NCBI GenBank assembly: GCA_902774795.1
Contig: CACYKA010000018.1
Coordinates: forward strand, 1 to 49,694
Length of the DNA: 49,694 nt
Reading direction: 5' to 3'
Source: an uncultured Prevotellaceae bacterium
GTDB taxonomy: Bacteria > Bacteroidota > Bacteroidia > Bacteroidales > Bacteroidaceae
Shown here: in pieces, positions 24,250-31,867 of the stretch
Layout of the letters: the number at the start of each line of letters is the position of its first letter
Numbering within the stretch: the first letter of the stretch is position 1
Program-made: the position numbers and the translations under genes
The notes under the pieces: generated by a model
Databases searched by the model: none
What the model was told of the DNA's origin: nothing
Seen by the model: only the letters and a program-made list of their open reading frames with translations

Positions 24250-26616
24250 TTGGTTTCAATGATGTTGGTCATCGCAGCGATGACGGCATCGGCACAGGCA
24301 CAAAAGCAGCTGTTTGACTTCGGCTGGCAGTTTACTCACCGCTCGGCTTCGCCGCTTGGCTCGTCCAAGAATGGTAAGACACAGAACGTGGACTTACCGC
24401 ACGACTGGGACATCTTCGAAGGTCCCAATTCGGGGAAAGGTGCCACTGGTACTGGCGGCGGCTGGTTTGAGGCCGGAAAGGGAGAATACAAGAAAAAGTT
24501 TACGGTTTACGGTTTACAGTTTACAGATGAACTCGTCAAGCTACATTTTGAGGGTGTGTATCAGAAGGCTGAGGTCTTCGTCAATGGACAGAAGGCCGGA
24601 CAGCACCACTATGGCTACACACCGTTCACAGTAGATGTCACAAAGTATTTAAATAAGGATAAGAAGCAGGCAAACGAAGTCATCGTTAAGGTTGACAACT
24701 CCGAGCAGCCCAACTGCCGCTGGTACTCTGGTTCAGGCATCTACCGCCACGTGTGGCTGGAGACCATGCCTGCGATGCATATTGCCGAGAATGGTGTCTT
24801 TGTCACTACGCCGGAGGTGAGCTCCGATAAGGCAAAGGTGCAGGTTGAGGTAACTGTGCAGAATGAAGGCGACAAAGACCAAAAGGGTATCGTTGTGGTG
24901 GAAGGCAAGCATCAAGAAGTATCGCTGAAAGCAGGTGAGAGCAAGGCCGTTACCTTTACCTACACCATCGATAATCCCAATCTGTGGTCGCCAGACTCGC
25001 CATACCTATATGAGGTTCAAGCAAAACTGATTTCTCAACTCCCACCACTCACCTCTTCGCTCTCCACAAAATTCGGAGTGCGCACGTTCTCGTTCGATGC
25101 CGAGAATGGTTTTATGCTCAATGGCAAGAAGATACTCATCAATGGTGCCTGCGTACACCACGATGACGGTGTGCTGGGGGCTATGGCCTTCGACGATGCA
25201 GAAATACGCAAGGTGCGCCAAATGAAGGAGGCTGGCTTCAACCTCATCCGCACCAGCCATAATCCTACGACACGCGCTTTCCTCGACGCCTGCGACTCAA
25301 TAGGCATGCTCGTCATTGACGAGGCCTTCGATGGTTGGCGCACACAGAAGAATCCTTACGACTACTCCACCGTCATCGACTCCTGCTTCCGTCAGGATAT
25401 CCATGCGATGGTACTGCGCGACCGCAACCATCCGAGTATTATCTCATGGAGCATCGGCAACGAGGTTATCGAGCGTAAGGACATCCGCGTAGTCTATACC
25501 GCCCGTCAGATGAAGCAAGCCATTCACGAATATGATACGACCCGCCCTGTTACTGAGGCTCTCTGTGCCTGGGACAGCGACTGGGAAATCTACGACCCGC
25601 ATGCTGAGGTGCTTGACGTGGCAGGCTACAACTACATGATTCACAAACACGCCAGCGACCATAAGCGCGACCCCAAGCGCATCATCTGGCAGACGGAGAG
25701 TTATCCACGCGATGCTTTCAGGAACTGGGCAGTGACATACGACTTCCCCTACGTCGTTGGTGACATCGTTTGGACGGGTCTCGACTATCTGGGCGAGAGC
25801 GGCATAGGACGTAACTATTATAAAGGTGAGCGCGAGGGCGAATCATGGATTAAGGGTGGACAGCCTGAATGGCACGGTGCCCCCTGTGGCGACGTCGATA
25901 TAACAGGCTGGCGCAAGCCTATCAGCCACTATCGTCAAATGCTTTGGCAAAGTCATCTCTCACCTCTCACCTCTCACCCCTCACCTCTATTATATATGGC
26001 TGTCAAGGAGCCTAACGGCTACCACGGCGAGATTCACACCACGATGTGGAGCGTCTGGCCCACATGGGAGTCGTGGAATTGGGCAGGTTGGGAAGGCAAA
26101 CCCGTCGAAGTGGAGGTCTATACCAAACAGCCAGAAGTAAAACTATATCTTAACGATCAGCTCATCGGCACGAAGCAGGTAAGCCGCGAGACGGAGTTCA
26201 AAGCAGTCTTCTCAGTACCCTATCAGGCCGGAATCCTCCGTGCTGAAGCAGGTGGCAAGAGTGTGACGCTTAAGACCGCCGGCGAACCTGCACGTCTGCG
26301 CCTCACCCCCGACCGCACAGTGATGACAGCTGACGGTCAGTCGCTGACCTTCGTCACCGTCGAAGTCCTTGACAAAGACGGCACACCCGTCCCAGAAGCT
26401 GCTATCGACTGCGAGGCTACTGTGAAGGGAGCTGGTACTCTTTTGGCATTCGCCTCTGCCGACCTGAAAGATACAGAACCCTATACCTCATCGCGTGTAA
26501 AAACGTGGAAGGGCCGTGCCCTCCTCGTTGTCCGCAGCACGCAGAAGAAAGGCTCCGTCAGCCTGACAATCAAGAGCACATTGCCTACCGCCAGCCTGAC
26601 ACTGAAGAGTAAATAG
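24238..26616 (+). CDS. Secreted GH2 glycosidase (beta-galactosidase family)
   Basis: After a signal peptide ending ASAQA come the GH2 jelly roll (LPHDWDIFEGPNSG, CRWYSGSGIYRHVWL), an Ig-like domain, and the barrel with acid/base glutamate in SWSIGNEVIE and nucleophile in IWQTESYPRD. C-terminal Ig-like domains follow (DRTVMTADGQSLTFVTVEV). It likely cleaves terminal beta-galactose or a related sugar. The start may be 24238 or the ATG two codons upstream. Four translated repeat blocks sit in it: at about residue 34 (CCGCTCG hairpins), and arrays at 24498, 25033 and 25953, all in loops between recognisable family motifs. Confidence 0.9.
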   Translation: MKKILVSMMLVIAAMTASAQAQKQLFDFGWQFTHRSASPLGSSKNGKTQNVDLPHDWDIFEGPNSGKGATGTGGGWFEAGKGEYKKKFTVYGLQFTDELVKLHFEGVYQKAEVFVNGQKAGQHHYGYTPFTVDVTKYLNKDKKQANEVIVKVDNSEQPNCRWYSGSGIYRHVWLETMPAMHIAENGVFVTTPEVSSDKAKVQVEVTVQNEGDKDQKGIVVVEGKHQEVSLKAGESKAVTFTYTIDNPNLWSPDSPYLYEVQAKLISQLPPLTSSLSTKFGVRTFSFDAENGFMLNGKKILINGACVHHDDGVLGAMAFDDAEIRKVRQMKEAGFNLIRTSHNPTTRAFLDACDSIGMLVIDEAFDGWRTQKNPYDYSTVIDSCFRQDIHAMVLRDRNHPSIISWSIGNEVIERKDIRVVYTARQMKQAIHEYDTTRPVTEALCAWDSDWEIYDPHAEVLDVAGYNYMIHKHASDHKRDPKRIIWQTESYPRDAFRNWAVTYDFPYVVGDIVWTGLDYLGESGIGRNYYKGEREGESWIKGGQPEWHGAPCGDVDITGWRKPISHYRQMLWQSHLSPLTSHPSPLLYMAVKEPNGYHGEIHTTMWSVWPTWESWNWAGWEGKPVEVEVYTKQPEVKLYLNDQLIGTKQVSRETEFKAVFSVPYQAGILRAEAGGKSVTLKTAGEPARLRLTPDRTVMTADGQSLTFVTVEVLDKDGTPVPEAAIDCEATVKGAGTLLAFASADLKDTEPYTSSRVKTWKGRALLVVRSTQKKGSVSLTIKSTLPTASLTLKSK
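24339..24369 (+). repeat. CCGCTCG double-hairpin repeat in the GH2 gene
   Basis: It starts CCGCTCGGC, then a CGGC-TTC-GCCG hairpin (24344-24354) and a CTTGG-5 bases-CCAAG hairpin (24355-24369). It is translated as HRSASPLGSSK. Confidence 0.8.
24498..24525 (+). repeat. Heptamer array, 4 units of GTTTACR, in the GH2 gene
   Basis: GTTTACG twice, then GTTTACA twice, is translated as FTVYGLQFT. The same unit recurs between genes at 27953. Confidence 0.9.
25033..25067 (+). repeat. Degenerate heptamer array, 5 units, in the GH2 gene
   Basis: Five pyrimidine-rich units of period 7 (TCTCAAC, TCCCACC, ACTCACC, TCTTCGC, TCTCCAC) are translated as SQLPPLTSSLST. Confidence 0.7.
25953..25987 (+). repeat. 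Heptamer array, 5 units of TCACCTC, in the GH2 gene
   Basis: Five units (one TCATCTC, three TCACCTC, one TCACCCC) are translated as SHLSPLTSHPSPL just before the barrel end. Confidence 0.88.
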
Positions 26617-26637
26617 CCAAAGATAAACGATAAAATT

Positions 26638-27168
26638 ATGAAGAAGACATTTTGGCTGATTACATTGCTCACGTCTCTCCTGATGGCGGGCAGCACCCTT
26701 ACTGTCAATGCACAGACCTATCCTCCGAAGCACACGCCGGAACTGGAGTTTGCTCTGCAGCTGAAGGTGACGCTGGGTGAGGCTTTCTCAATCGATAACA
26801 CGCAGCACGGCCGTCGTACCGTCATACCCATAACGGGTGGCACCTTTGAAGGGCCTGGACTGAAGGGCACCATCATCAATGGTGGTGCTGACTATCAGTT
26901 AGCCAATGACAAAGGGCGCACCGAACTGGAGGCTATCTACTGCATTAAGACCGATGACGGAGTATATATCCACGTGCGCAACCGAGGCATTATTGCCAAC
27001 GGCAAGGATGCCAGTGGCAAGCCCAAATTCTATTTCAAGGCCGCGCCCCAGTTTGAGGCTCCTGCCGAAAGCAAATACGGATGGCTGAATGATGCCCTCT
27101 TTGTCTGCGAACCCGAATGGACTCAAGAGTTCAAGGGCATCGTGCTCAATGTGTGGCGAGTAAAATAA
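26638..27168 (+). CDS. Exported DUF3237 protein
   Basis: A signal peptide (MKKTFWLITLLTSLLMAGSTLTVNA) is followed by a DUF3237 beta-barrel domain (ITGGTFEGPGLKGTIINGGADY, EAIYCIKTDDGVYIHVRNRGI). Function is unknown. It is close behind the GH2 gene and ahead of a strong hairpin terminator, so it is the last gene of the plus-strand run. Confidence 0.88.
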   Translation: MKKTFWLITLLTSLLMAGSTLTVNAQTYPPKHTPELEFALQLKVTLGEAFSIDNTQHGRRTVIPITGGTFEGPGLKGTIINGGADYQLANDKGRTELEAIYCIKTDDGVYIHVRNRGIIANGKDASGKPKFYFKAAPQFEAPAESKYGWLNDALFVCEPEWTQEFKGIVLNVWRVK

Positions 27169-27169
27169 T

Positions 27170-27262
27170 CTGAAAGACGCTTTGGTTCGGGAGTGGATTA
27201 AGGAGTCCTATCAGCTCGTGGCATCGAAACTGCCAAAAGCAATTAGGCAAAAGTATTTATAA
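27170..27262 (+). pseudogene. 3' remnant of a MmcQ/YjbR-like gene
   Basis: Just after the DUF3237 stop, 30 codons read LVREWIKESYQLVASKLPKA and end in TAA. This is the usual C-terminal phrase of MmcQ/YjbR-type proteins, with no start and no body of the gene. It appears to be the tail left by a deletion. Confidence 0.65.
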
Positions 27263-27268
27263 ACGCTT

Positions 27269-27298
27269 TCACCGCTCGGAGCTTGTGCCGAGCGGTGA
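27269..27298. terminator. Hairpin terminator between convergent genes
   Basis: An 11-bp perfect stem (TCACCGCTCGG and its complement) with an 8-base loop is followed by ATTTTG. It lies between the plus-strand run ending at 27168 and maf on the minus strand. The arm contains the same CCGCTCG as the dispersed hairpin repeats. Confidence 0.85.
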
Positions 27299-27317
27299 AT
27301 TTTGTTGATTTAAGATA

Positions 27318-27950
27318 TCATTGGAAAAATCCAATCTTTTTCAGCTCTTCGTAGATTCTCTGGACGGGCAGACCCATAACGTTATAGTATGAGCCACGAA
27401 TGCCCGTAATGCCGATGTAGCCTATCCATTCCTGAATGCCATAGGCACCGGCTTTGTCAAACGGTTTGTATTCGTTGACATAGTGGGTTATCTCTTCATC
27501 TGACAATTCCTTGAACGTAACATCGGAACAAACAGTGCCGCTTACTGTCTTATCACCCTTCTGGAGGCAGTAGCCGGTATATACCTGATGTGTCTTGCCG
27601 CTGAGTTTTCTCAGCATGGAGCACGCATCTTCCGCATCACGGGGCTTACCTAAAATTTCTCCATCGCAGACTACAATGGTGTCGGCAGTCAATAATATAG
27701 AGTCAAAGGTCGAAGGTCGAAGGTCGGAGGTCTTTTCGCTACTGTTTTGCCTTTGACTTTTGACTTTTGACCTTTGACCTTCGTAGGCTTGGGCTTTTTT
27801 GCGGGCGATGTACTCTGCCACCTCGTTGGCAGGCAGAGTGTCGGGATAGGACTCGTCGATGCCCTTTAAAACGAACACATCGTAAGGAATGCCGAGACCT
27901 GCCAGCAGTTCCTTACGACGTGGAGAATTAGATGCGAGAATTAATTTCAA
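27318..27950 (-). CDS. maf: Maf/YhdE-type nucleotide pyrophosphatase
   Basis: Maf enzymes hydrolyse non-standard or modified nucleoside triphosphates (dTTP/UTP or modified pyrimidines) in the cytoplasm. The markers are LASNSPRRKELL at the start, then TADTIVVCDGEILGKP, KAGAYGIQEWIGYI and SYYNVMGLP. At 210 residues it is longer than the usual 185-195. The excess is residues 58-85, a translated pair of opposed heptamer arrays that interrupts the domain between ARKKAQAY and ILLTADT. The insertion lies at a loop, so activity may persist. Confidence 0.92.
   Translation of the reverse strand: MKLILASNSPRRKELLAGLGIPYDVFVLKGIDESYPDTLPANEVAEYIARKKAQAYEGQRSKVKSQRQNSSEKTSDLRPSTFDSILLTADTIVVCDGEILGKPRDAEDACSMLRKLSGKTHQVYTGYCLQKGDKTVSGTVCSDVTFKELSDEEITHYVNEYKPFDKAGAYGIQEWIGYIGITGIRGSYYNVMGLPVQRIYEELKKIGFFQ
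27702..27779 (-). repeat. Pair of opposed heptamer arrays inside maf
   Basis: Four units of GTCRAAG type (27702-27729) and four of TTTGACY type (27752-27779) are roughly reverse complements of each other, separated by 22 bases. RNA from either strand could fold into a long imperfect hairpin. Confidence 0.85.
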
Positions 27951-27952
27951 TT

Positions 27953-28041
27953 GTTTACAGTTTACCGTTTACCGTTTACAGTTTACCGTTTCTTGCGCTC
28001 CGTAGGTGCTCAGGCGAGCAAGCTCGGAGTCCCGTTTAAAA
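27953..28041. repeat. Heptamer array and GC hairpin between maf and the malic enzyme gene
   Basis: Five and a half GTTTACM units (27953-27991) lead into a GC-rich segment with CTTGC...GCAAG pairing (27992-28033), followed by GTTTAAAA. The order array, hairpin, partial unit matches the composite blocks in the ccsA-like gene. No promoter is evident for maf here. Confidence 0.8.
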
Positions 28042-28046
28042 TTTTA

Positions 28047-30338
28047 TTATCGTCTGCTTTTCGAGAGTTTGTCAATGTATGCGTCGATTACCGCTACTGC
28101 TGTAATATTGACGATATCACGAACGCCGGAGTCGAAGTCCGTGAAGTGGATAGGCTTGTTAAGACCCATCTGTATCGGGCCTATCACCTCTGTCTCAGGT
28201 GAGAACTGCTGGATGAGCTTGTAAGCAGAGTTGGCAGCTGAGAGATTGGTGAATATCATTGAGTTCACCACCTCACCATGCAGACGCAGGAACGGATATT
28301 TCTCATCGCGGCGCTCATGGTCGAGAGCCAGGTCGATGGTCATCTCACCGTCAATCTTCAGGGTCGGATATTCCTCCTGCATCTCGCGTACCACATCAGC
28401 CATAAGCTTTGGAGAGCCGTCCTTATCTACACCGAAGTTAGAATAGGAAATCATCGCAATTTTAGGCTCATCATTGAAGAAACGTATGGTGTCTGCCGTC
28501 AGACGTGCGATATCCTTCAGGACTTCCTTGTCAGGCGAGCGGTTTACGAGTGTGTCGGCGATGTAGTATGTTCCGCGCTTGCTGTTGATTATGTGCATAG
28601 TGCCGAAATGATTATACTTCGGACGTATGCCAATAACCTCAGTGGCAGCCTTGATAGTGTTAGAGAACTTGGTATATACGCCCGTGATGAAAGCGTCAGC
28701 CTCACCCGTCTCTACCATCATCATGCCGAAGTAGTTGCGCTCGAACATCTTATCGTTGGCCTCCTCAAAGTTGTAACCCTCACGGCAACGTTTCTCGGCC
28801 AGCAGCTGTGCATAACGCTCACGACGCTCACGCTGATTGTCATGGCGCAGGTTGACAATCTCTATGCCTTCAAGCGACAGTTCCAGTTCTGCGGCCTTCT
28901 TCTGTATCATCTCGTCATTACCGAGAAGGATAGGATAGCACAGGCCCTCATTATATGCATACACGGCAGCCTTGATCATGGTAGGATGCAGACCTTCTGC
29001 AAACACCACCCTCTGCGGATGCTTGCGGGCTGTTTCGAAGAGCTTCTGGGTAAGAGAAGTCTCCTGTCCCATACGCAGACGCAGTTCCTGCTTGTATTTT
29101 GCCCAGTCGGTAATAGGCTTGCGGGCTACACCGCTGTCCATAGCGGCCTTGGCAACAGCTGATGACACCTCAGTGATAAGACGAGGATCGACAGGTTTCG
29201 GAATGAAGTAGTCGGGACCGAAGGTCAGGTTATTCACACCATACACCTCGTTCACTACATCAGGCACAGGCAACTTTGCCAGGTCAGCAATAGCATGTAC
29301 GGCAGCTATCTTCATCTCTTCGTTGATAGCCTTGGCATTGACATCCAATGCACCACGGAAGATGTATGGGAAACCGATAACGTTGTTTATCTGGTTAGGA
29401 TGGTCGGTACGTCCTGTTGACATCAGTACGTCAGGACGTGCTGCCATTGCCTCTTCGTAAGAAATCTCAGGAGTCGGATTAGCAAGGGCGAAGACAATAG
29501 GATGGTGTGCCATTGACTGTATCATCTTCTGGGTTACGATGTTGCCCTTTGACAGTCCGAGGAATACATCGGCATCCTGCATAGCCTCCTCAAGTGTGTG
29601 GACATCCTTTCTGTCTGTTGCGAAGAACTTCTTCTGCTCATTGAGGCCCTCACGGTCAGAGGTGATGACGCCGCGTGAGTCGAGCATCACGATATTCTCG
29701 CGCTTTGCGCCCAGTGCCACATAGAGCTTCGTACACATGATGGCTGCTGCACCGGCACCGCTGACAACGATTTTCACGTCTTCAATCTTCTTCTTTGCCA
29801 CCTCAAGGGCATTGATAAGACCTGCAGCCGAGATAATAGCCGTACCGTGCTGGTCATCGTGCATCACAGGGATGTCGAGGCTCTTCTTCAGACGCTCCTC
29901 AATGTAGAAACACTCTGGCGCCTTGATATCCTCAAGGTTGATACCGCCGAAGGTGGGTGCGATGCGCTCCACTGCCTCGCAGAACTTCTCCGGGTCTTTC
30001 TCGTTGACCTCAATATCGAAGACGTCAATGCCGCCATAAATCTTGAAGAGCAGTCCCTTACCCTCCATGACAGGCTTGCCTGACATTGCGCCGATGTCGC
30101 CTAATCCGAGCACTGCCGTACCATTAGAGATAACAGCCACAAGGTTGCCCTTGTCGGTATATCTGTACGCATCATCAGGATGCTCCTGAATCTCAAGACA
30201 GGGATATGCCACTCCTGGCGAATAAGCCAGCGACAGATCTGTCTGAGTATGATATGCCTTGGTAGGCATCACTTCAATTTTTCCCGGGCGGCCTTCTTCA
30301 TGATAGCGAAGGGCTTCTTCTTTCGTAATCTTTGCCAT
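28047..30338 (-). CDS. maeB: NADP-dependent malic enzyme fused to a phosphotransacetylase domain
   Basis: The 763 residues make a MaeB-type protein that decarboxylates malate to pyruvate. The N-terminal malic enzyme domain has the substrate site [25 protein letters not shown] and the NAD(P) fold [12 protein letters not shown]. From about residue 430 a phosphotransacetylase-type domain follows ([43 protein letters not shown] landmarks), which in this family is thought to be regulatory, sensing acetyl-CoA. The length is typical. It lies 18 bases downstream of radA but may have its own promoter. Confidence 0.96.
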   Translation of the reverse strand: MAKITKEEALRYHEEGRPGKIEVMPTKAYHTQTDLSLAYSPGVAYPCLEIQEHPDDAYRYTDKGNLVAVISNGTAVLGLGDIGAMSGKPVMEGKGLLFKIYGGIDVFDIEVNEKDPEKFCEAVERIAPTFGGINLEDIKAPECFYIEERLKKSLDIPVMHDDQHGTAIISAAGLINALEVAKKKIEDVKIVVSGAGAAAIMCTKLYVALGAKRENIVMLDSRGVITSDREGLNEQKKFFATDRKDVHTLEEAMQDADVFLGLSKGNIVTQKMIQSMAHHPIVFALANPTPEISYEEAMAARPDVLMSTGRTDHPNQINNVIGFPYIFRGALDVNAKAINEEMKIAAVHAIADLAKLPVPDVVNEVYGVNNLTFGPDYFIPKPVDPRLITEVSSAVAKAAMDSGVARKPITDWAKYKQELRLRMGQETSLTQKLFETARKHPQRVVFAEGLHPTMIKAAVYAYNEGLCYPILLGNDEMIQKKAAELELSLEGIEIVNLRHDNQRERRERYAQLLAEKRCREGYNFEEANDKMFERNYFGMMMVETGEADAFITGVYTKFSNTIKAATEVIGIRPKYNHFGTMHIINSKRGTYYIADTLVNRSPDKEVLKDIARLTADTIRFFNDEPKIAMISYSNFGVDKDGSPKLMADVVREMQEEYPTLKIDGEMTIDLALDHERRDEKYPFLRLHGEVVNSMIFTNLSAANSAYKLIQQFSPETEVIGPIQMGLNKPIHFTDFDSGVRDIVNITAVAVIDAYIDKLSKSRR

Positions 30339-30356
30339 TTTATTTCAATCTTTTTA

Positions 30357-31754
30357 CTAACCAAACAGTTCACGCAAGGCTTCTTCCACCTTACGTACCG
30401 GATGTATGTTTATGTTGTTGAATTTTGTTTTGTCTATCTTGTTTCTATACGGAACGATGATATCCGTGAATCCCAGTTTCTCAGCCTCGGCTATGCGCTG
30501 CTCTATACGGGTTACAGGGCGTACCTCGCCGCTCAGTCCCACCTCGCCGCACATGCAGTAGCCGCTTTCTATGGGCGTATCGACATTGCTTGACAGGACG
30601 GCAGCAATAACGCTGAGGTCCATAGCCATATCGGTCACTTTCAGGCCACCGGCAATATTCAGGAACACATCCTTCTGTGCCAGTTTGAATCCCACACGTT
30701 TCTCAAGTACTGCAAGGAGCATGTTCAGACGTCTTTGGTCGAAGCCCGTTGCCGAACGCTGTGGCGTGCCGTATGCTGCGGTGCTGACAAGAGCCTGTGT
30801 CTCGACAAGGAATGGACGCATACCCTCAACGGCAGCGGCAATAGCAACACCGCTCATGCCTTCGCGGTCATCGCTCAGCAGCAGTTCAGAAGGATTGCTG
30901 ACAGGACGCAAGCCATTCTGCTGCATCTCATATATGCCCAGTTCCGACGTAGAGCCGAAACGGTTCTTTATGCTGCGCAGGATGCGGTATATTCCTTGCC
31001 TGTCGCCCTCAAACTGTATTACGGCATCGACGATGTGCTCCAGTATCTTCGGGCCTGCTATCGTTCCTTCCTTATTGATGTGGCCGATAAGGATAACCGG
31101 CACTCCGCTCGTCTTGGCATAACGCAGCAGTGCAGCCGTACATTCCCTTATCTGGGTGACACTTCCAGGAGCTGATTCAGCCGCCTCCGTCTCCATCGTC
31201 TGTATGGAATCTACGACAATAAGATCGGGCGCAGCGTCGCGTATAGTATCGAAAATCTTCTCAAGGTTTGTTTCGCAAAGTACCGAAACATTATTGTTCT
31301 CCCCTCCCCTCTCCTGACTGGCAGCAATTCTCTCTGCTCTCAGTTTCAACTGGTGTGCGCTCTCCTCTCCGCTGATGTACAGCACATTGGTCTCAGGCAT
31401 ACGCATTATCGTCTGCAGGGTCAGGGTACTCTTGCCGATGCCGGGGTCACCGCCGAGCAGCACTATACTTCCTGGAACCAGTCCACCTCCCAGTACGCGG
31501 TTCAGTTCCTCGTCACGCATGTCTATGCGGGCAACGTCATGCAGAGGAATATCCTTCAGCAGCTGAGGACCGGTAATTGGCTTCTGGCCGTTGGCCCTTG
31601 ACCATTGGGCACGCTGGCTGCCAGACGCTGATTGCGCCTTGATGCGAATCTCTCGAAAAGTGTTCCATTGATTGCAAGACGGACACTTACCTATCCATTT
31701 TGCAGACTCCTGGCCACAATTCTCACATACGTATGCTATTTTGTCTTTTGCCAT
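30357..31754 (-). CDS. radA: DNA repair protein RadA/Sms
   Basis: RadA helps branch migration during homologous recombination. The 465 residues have the N-terminal zinc finger (CENCGQESAKWIGKCPSC), Walker A GGDPGIGKST, the RadA motif KNRFGST, and a C-terminal Lon-like domain (NIAGGLKVTDMAMDLSVIAA, GEVGLSGEVRPV). The ATG at 31754 lies only a few bases after the predicted transcription start, so the message would be nearly leaderless. Two low-complexity stretches (ASQERGGENNN and QSASGSQRAQWSRANGQK) sit in loops. Confidence 0.97.
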   Translation of the reverse strand: MAKDKIAYVCENCGQESAKWIGKCPSCNQWNTFREIRIKAQSASGSQRAQWSRANGQKPITGPQLLKDIPLHDVARIDMRDEELNRVLGGGLVPGSIVLLGGDPGIGKSTLTLQTIMRMPETNVLYISGEESAHQLKLRAERIAASQERGGENNNVSVLCETNLEKIFDTIRDAAPDLIVVDSIQTMETEAAESAPGSVTQIRECTAALLRYAKTSGVPVILIGHINKEGTIAGPKILEHIVDAVIQFEGDRQGIYRILRSIKNRFGSTSELGIYEMQQNGLRPVSNPSELLLSDDREGMSGVAIAAAVEGMRPFLVETQALVSTAAYGTPQRSATGFDQRRLNMLLAVLEKRVGFKLAQKDVFLNIAGGLKVTDMAMDLSVIAAVLSSNVDTPIESGYCMCGEVGLSGEVRPVTRIEQRIAEAEKLGFTDIIVPYRNKIDKTKFNNINIHPVRKVEEALRELFG

Positions 31755-31764
31755 TTACAGGCTG

Positions 31765-31772
31765 CAAAATTA
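31765..31772 (-). promoter_or_regulatory. -7 box of the radA promoter
   Basis: TAATTTTG on the minus strand, 10 bases before the radA ATG; no TTTG is found at -33. A start site about 7 bases downstream would leave almost no leader. Confidence 0.5.
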
Positions 31773-31793
31773 CATATTTTTTTTGAAATAAAA

Positions 31794-31833
31794 GTAATTA
31801 AGCCAAAGAATTTTATTTCTTCGGCTTAATTAC
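31794..31833 (-). terminator. Terminator after the C10 peptidase gene
   Basis: A 17-bp stem with one G-U pair in minus-strand RNA and a 6-base loop (arms 31794-31810 and 31817-31833) is followed by a U-rich run. It lies 35 bases after the C10 peptidase stop and ahead of the radA promoter. Confidence 0.85.
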
Positions 31834-31867
31834 GCTATAAAACTTGACCTAAATCTACCCTGAGAAA

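Noticed and set aside
28278-29162. A 294-residue plus-strand frame opposite the malic enzyme gene
   Set aside because: It is a shadow of a well-conserved gene: no family resemblance, no start context, and the minus-strand product is full length with all motifs.
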